Below are positions 62,589-64,000 of a stretch of DNA of 64,000 nt, in pieces; position 1 is the first letter of the stretch; the number at the start of each line of letters is the position of its first letter. The notes below the pieces were generated by a model that searched no databases, had not been told where the DNA came from, and worked only from the letters and a program-made list of their open reading frames with translations. This DNA comes from Pseudomonas sp. Root71 (GTDB taxonomy: Bacteria > Pseudomonadota > Gammaproteobacteria > Pseudomonadales > Pseudomonadaceae). The position numbers were made by a program, and so were the translations under genes. Location: contig NZ_LMHY01000027.1 in NCBI RefSeq assembly GCF_001429045.1, positions 62,001-126,000 on the forward strand, given 5' to 3'.

Positions 62589-64000
62589 TCATCTCTCTAC
62601 ACTCTTCGGCGCCTTGCCCGCCTTCATCTGCTCCAGCAATGGCGCGCATTGATTCGCCTCCCCCCCACTCGGCGCCACCAGCGCCAGCAACCCTGCCGCC
62701 GGTGCGGCGATCACGCCCAGCGCCACCATCCCGGCTCCGCGCAACATCAGCGGCACGGCCTTGACCCCGGCATCGGGCTTGATGAACTTGCCGCGCACGT
62801 ACAGCGGCGAGCGCAATGAAATCAGGCGCCAGCCCTTGGATTCCGGGGTGATGGTCAGGTCCAGTTGTTCGGTCGCCATGTTCGCCGTGCCATCGATGTA
62901 AACAATGGCGTTCTCGGTGTCGAACACAAACAGGCGGGTACTCGCCAGGCCGGACTGGATACCGAAGTCGGCCGCCGCGCAGTTGATCTTCACTTCCTTG
63001 TCGCCAAAGATTTTGCCGACCACGTAGTTGCCGACGTTCAGGCCCGCCAGCTCCATCAACTCGCGACTGATGGCGCCATCGTTGATCAGCATTTTCAGAT
63101 TGCCATTGGCGCTGCCCAGCAGTTTGGCCACCGAATTGCCGTGCCCGCTGATATCAGCATCGCCGTTGAGTTCGCCGAAACTGGTTTTCATCGGTTCAAA
63201 GCCGGGGAACAACTGCTTGAGCTTGAAGCCTCGGGCCGTGAGTTGGGCATGACCCTCCAGTGGATCGGCGTGGCCGTTCAGGCGAATCTGCGCATCCAGC
63301 TTGCCGCCGGCCACGCCGAAACGCAGCGGTTCGAGGCTGAGTACGCCATCGGTGAGTACCAGATGGGTATAGAGGTCGTTGAACGGCAGCTTTTCGCTGT
63401 GCACGATGCGCTTGCCGGTGAACTCGACATCAGCATCCATATCGCGCCAACGATCGGTCTTGAACTCTTCGACCGGCAGCACTTTGTCCGCCGGCTGTTT
63501 GCTGTCACCGCCCCGGGCCTTCTGTTCGGCGTTGGAGTCGGCACCAATCAGCGGCGCCAGGTCAGCGAATAGCAATTGATTGGACAGCAGCGAGCCGCTG
63601 AGTTTTGGCCGTGGCTGGCTGGCCACATAGGTCAGATTGCCGTGGATGTCGCTTTCACCGATCTTGCCGTTGAATTGTTCATAGCGGAACACCGCACCAC
63701 CTGCCTCGTGCAACTTGGCGATCAGGTGGCCATCGGTGGCATAAGGTGGCGTGTCCGGCAGGATCACGCCGGTCAGCGGGTAGAGGTTGCCCAGGCTGGT
63801 GCCGGCCAGTTTCAGGCGCAAGTCCAGGGCACCCAGGTTCAGTGGATCGGTCAGGGTGCCGGCCAGTTCAACGCTGGAATCGGCGATCTTTACCTGTGCC
63901 TGAAGCGGAAACGGCCGTGCCGCGTCCTGCAACGCCAACAGCCCGCCAATCTTGCCCTGGCCCGCGAGTTTCTGGCCGTGGTACTGGCCGTTGACCTTGA
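62589..64000 (-). CDS. AsmA-family protein, 5' part beyond window edge
   Basis: C-terminal part (about 470 codons visible) of an AsmA-like protein; the frame stays open to position 64000, so the gene begins outside. Family marks are repeated beta-strand stretches (LSGSLLSNQLLFADLAPLIGAD), FSELNGDADISGHGNSVAKLL-like region and the C-terminal IDGTANMATEQLDLTITPESKG. A short hydrophobic segment (MVALGVIAAPAAGLLALVAP) lies near the end. AsmA proteins are inner-membrane anchored periplasmic proteins linked to lipid or outer-membrane transport. Confidence 0.9.
   Translation of the reverse strand, partial: KVNGQYHGQKLAGQGKIGGLLALQDAARPFPLQAQVKIADSSVELAGTLTDPLNLGALDLRLKLAGTSLGNLYPLTGVILPDTPPYATDGHLIAKLHEAGGAVFRYEQFNGKIGESDIHGNLTYVASQPRPKLSGSLLSNQLLFADLAPLIGADSNAEQKARGGDSKQPADKVLPVEEFKTDRWRDMDADVEFTGKRIVHSEKLPFNDLYTHLVLTDGVLSLEPLRFGVAGGKLDAQIRLNGHADPLEGHAQLTARGFKLKQLFPGFEPMKTSFGELNGDADISGHGNSVAKLLGSANGNLKMLINDGAISRELMELAGLNVGNYVVGKIFGDKEVKINCAAADFGIQSGLASTRLFVFDTENAIVYIDGTANMATEQLDLTITPESKGWRLISLRSPLYVRGKFIKPDAGVKAVPLMLRGAGMVALGVIAAPAAGLLALVAPSGGEANQCAPLLEQMKAGKAPKSVER

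Noticed and set aside
1..64000. tRNA, rRNA, CRISPR arrays, insertion sequences and prophage genes
   Set aside because: None was seen on either strand; the regular repeats present are dispersed REP doublets, not spacer arrays.

Overview
The window is a high-GC chromosomal segment of a fluorescent-type Pseudomonas. Its left end reproduces the gene order I know from P. aeruginosa PAO1 around retS: dsbD, aroQ, accB, accC, prmA, a zinc-ribbon/DUF3426 gene, dusB, fis, purH, purD, retS, marC. The urea transporter (urtABCDE) and the ureD/ureA/ureB/ureC block also match PAO1, including a GNAT gene between ureA and ureB. REP-type palindromes of three sequence families are scattered between genes, as in P. 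fluorescens-group genomes. No rRNA, tRNA, CRISPR array, transposase or integrase was seen.

Layout. (1) 0-14.8 kb: core housekeeping and regulation (disulfide transfer, shikimate, fatty-acid initiation, tRNA modification, Fis, purine synthesis, the RetS hybrid kinase, a MarC membrane protein). (2) 14.8-16.4 kb: two minus-strand genes of an unrecognised family. (3) 16.5-24.1 kb: corrin-ring genes in divergent operons, cobG-H-I-J on minus and cobL-cbiD-cobK on plus. (4) 24.4-29.6 kb: a copper-acquisition set (two DUF2946 proteins, a PCu(A)C chaperone, an OprC-like TonB receptor, a PepSY membrane protein). (5) 29.7-32.5 kb: an ATPase/binding protein/permease importer of the iron-siderophore/cobalamin class. 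(6) 32.7-33.6 kb: two small secreted proteins, one a repeat protein of the 7(1) septoil knot type. (7) 33.7-44.4 kb: urea uptake and urease genes. Good sigma-54 (-24/-12) promoters with NtrC-like sites lie upstream of both urtA and ureD, so urea import and hydrolysis look nitrogen-controlled together. ureEFG are not in the window. (8) 44.4-49.7 kb: one 1756-codon gene for a modular effector (DUF6543-type N-terminal region, leucine-rich repeats, NEL-type E3 ubiquitin ligase with a CxD motif). (9) 49.9-60.7 kb: an orphan histidine kinase, cbpA-cbpM, a YegD-like Hsp70, transporters, a PsiF protein, AraC and LysR regulators, a lipase, azoR and an SMR exporter. (10) 60.8-62.4 kb: a second copy of the unrecognised two-gene unit of region 2. 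(11) 62.6 kb to the right edge: an AsmA-family protein, cut by the window end.

The most novel feature is the repeated two-gene unit at 14.8-16.4 and 60.8-62.4 kb. Each copy has a longer upstream gene (260-271 codons) and a shorter downstream gene (216-231 codons) on the minus strand. Reading the four proteins side by side shows they share one core, so this appears to be a diverged paralogous family with no function I can name. The genes lack signal peptides and are richer in A+T than their neighbours, which suggests acquisition. The NEL effector and the nitrogen-regulated urea locus are the next most interesting features.
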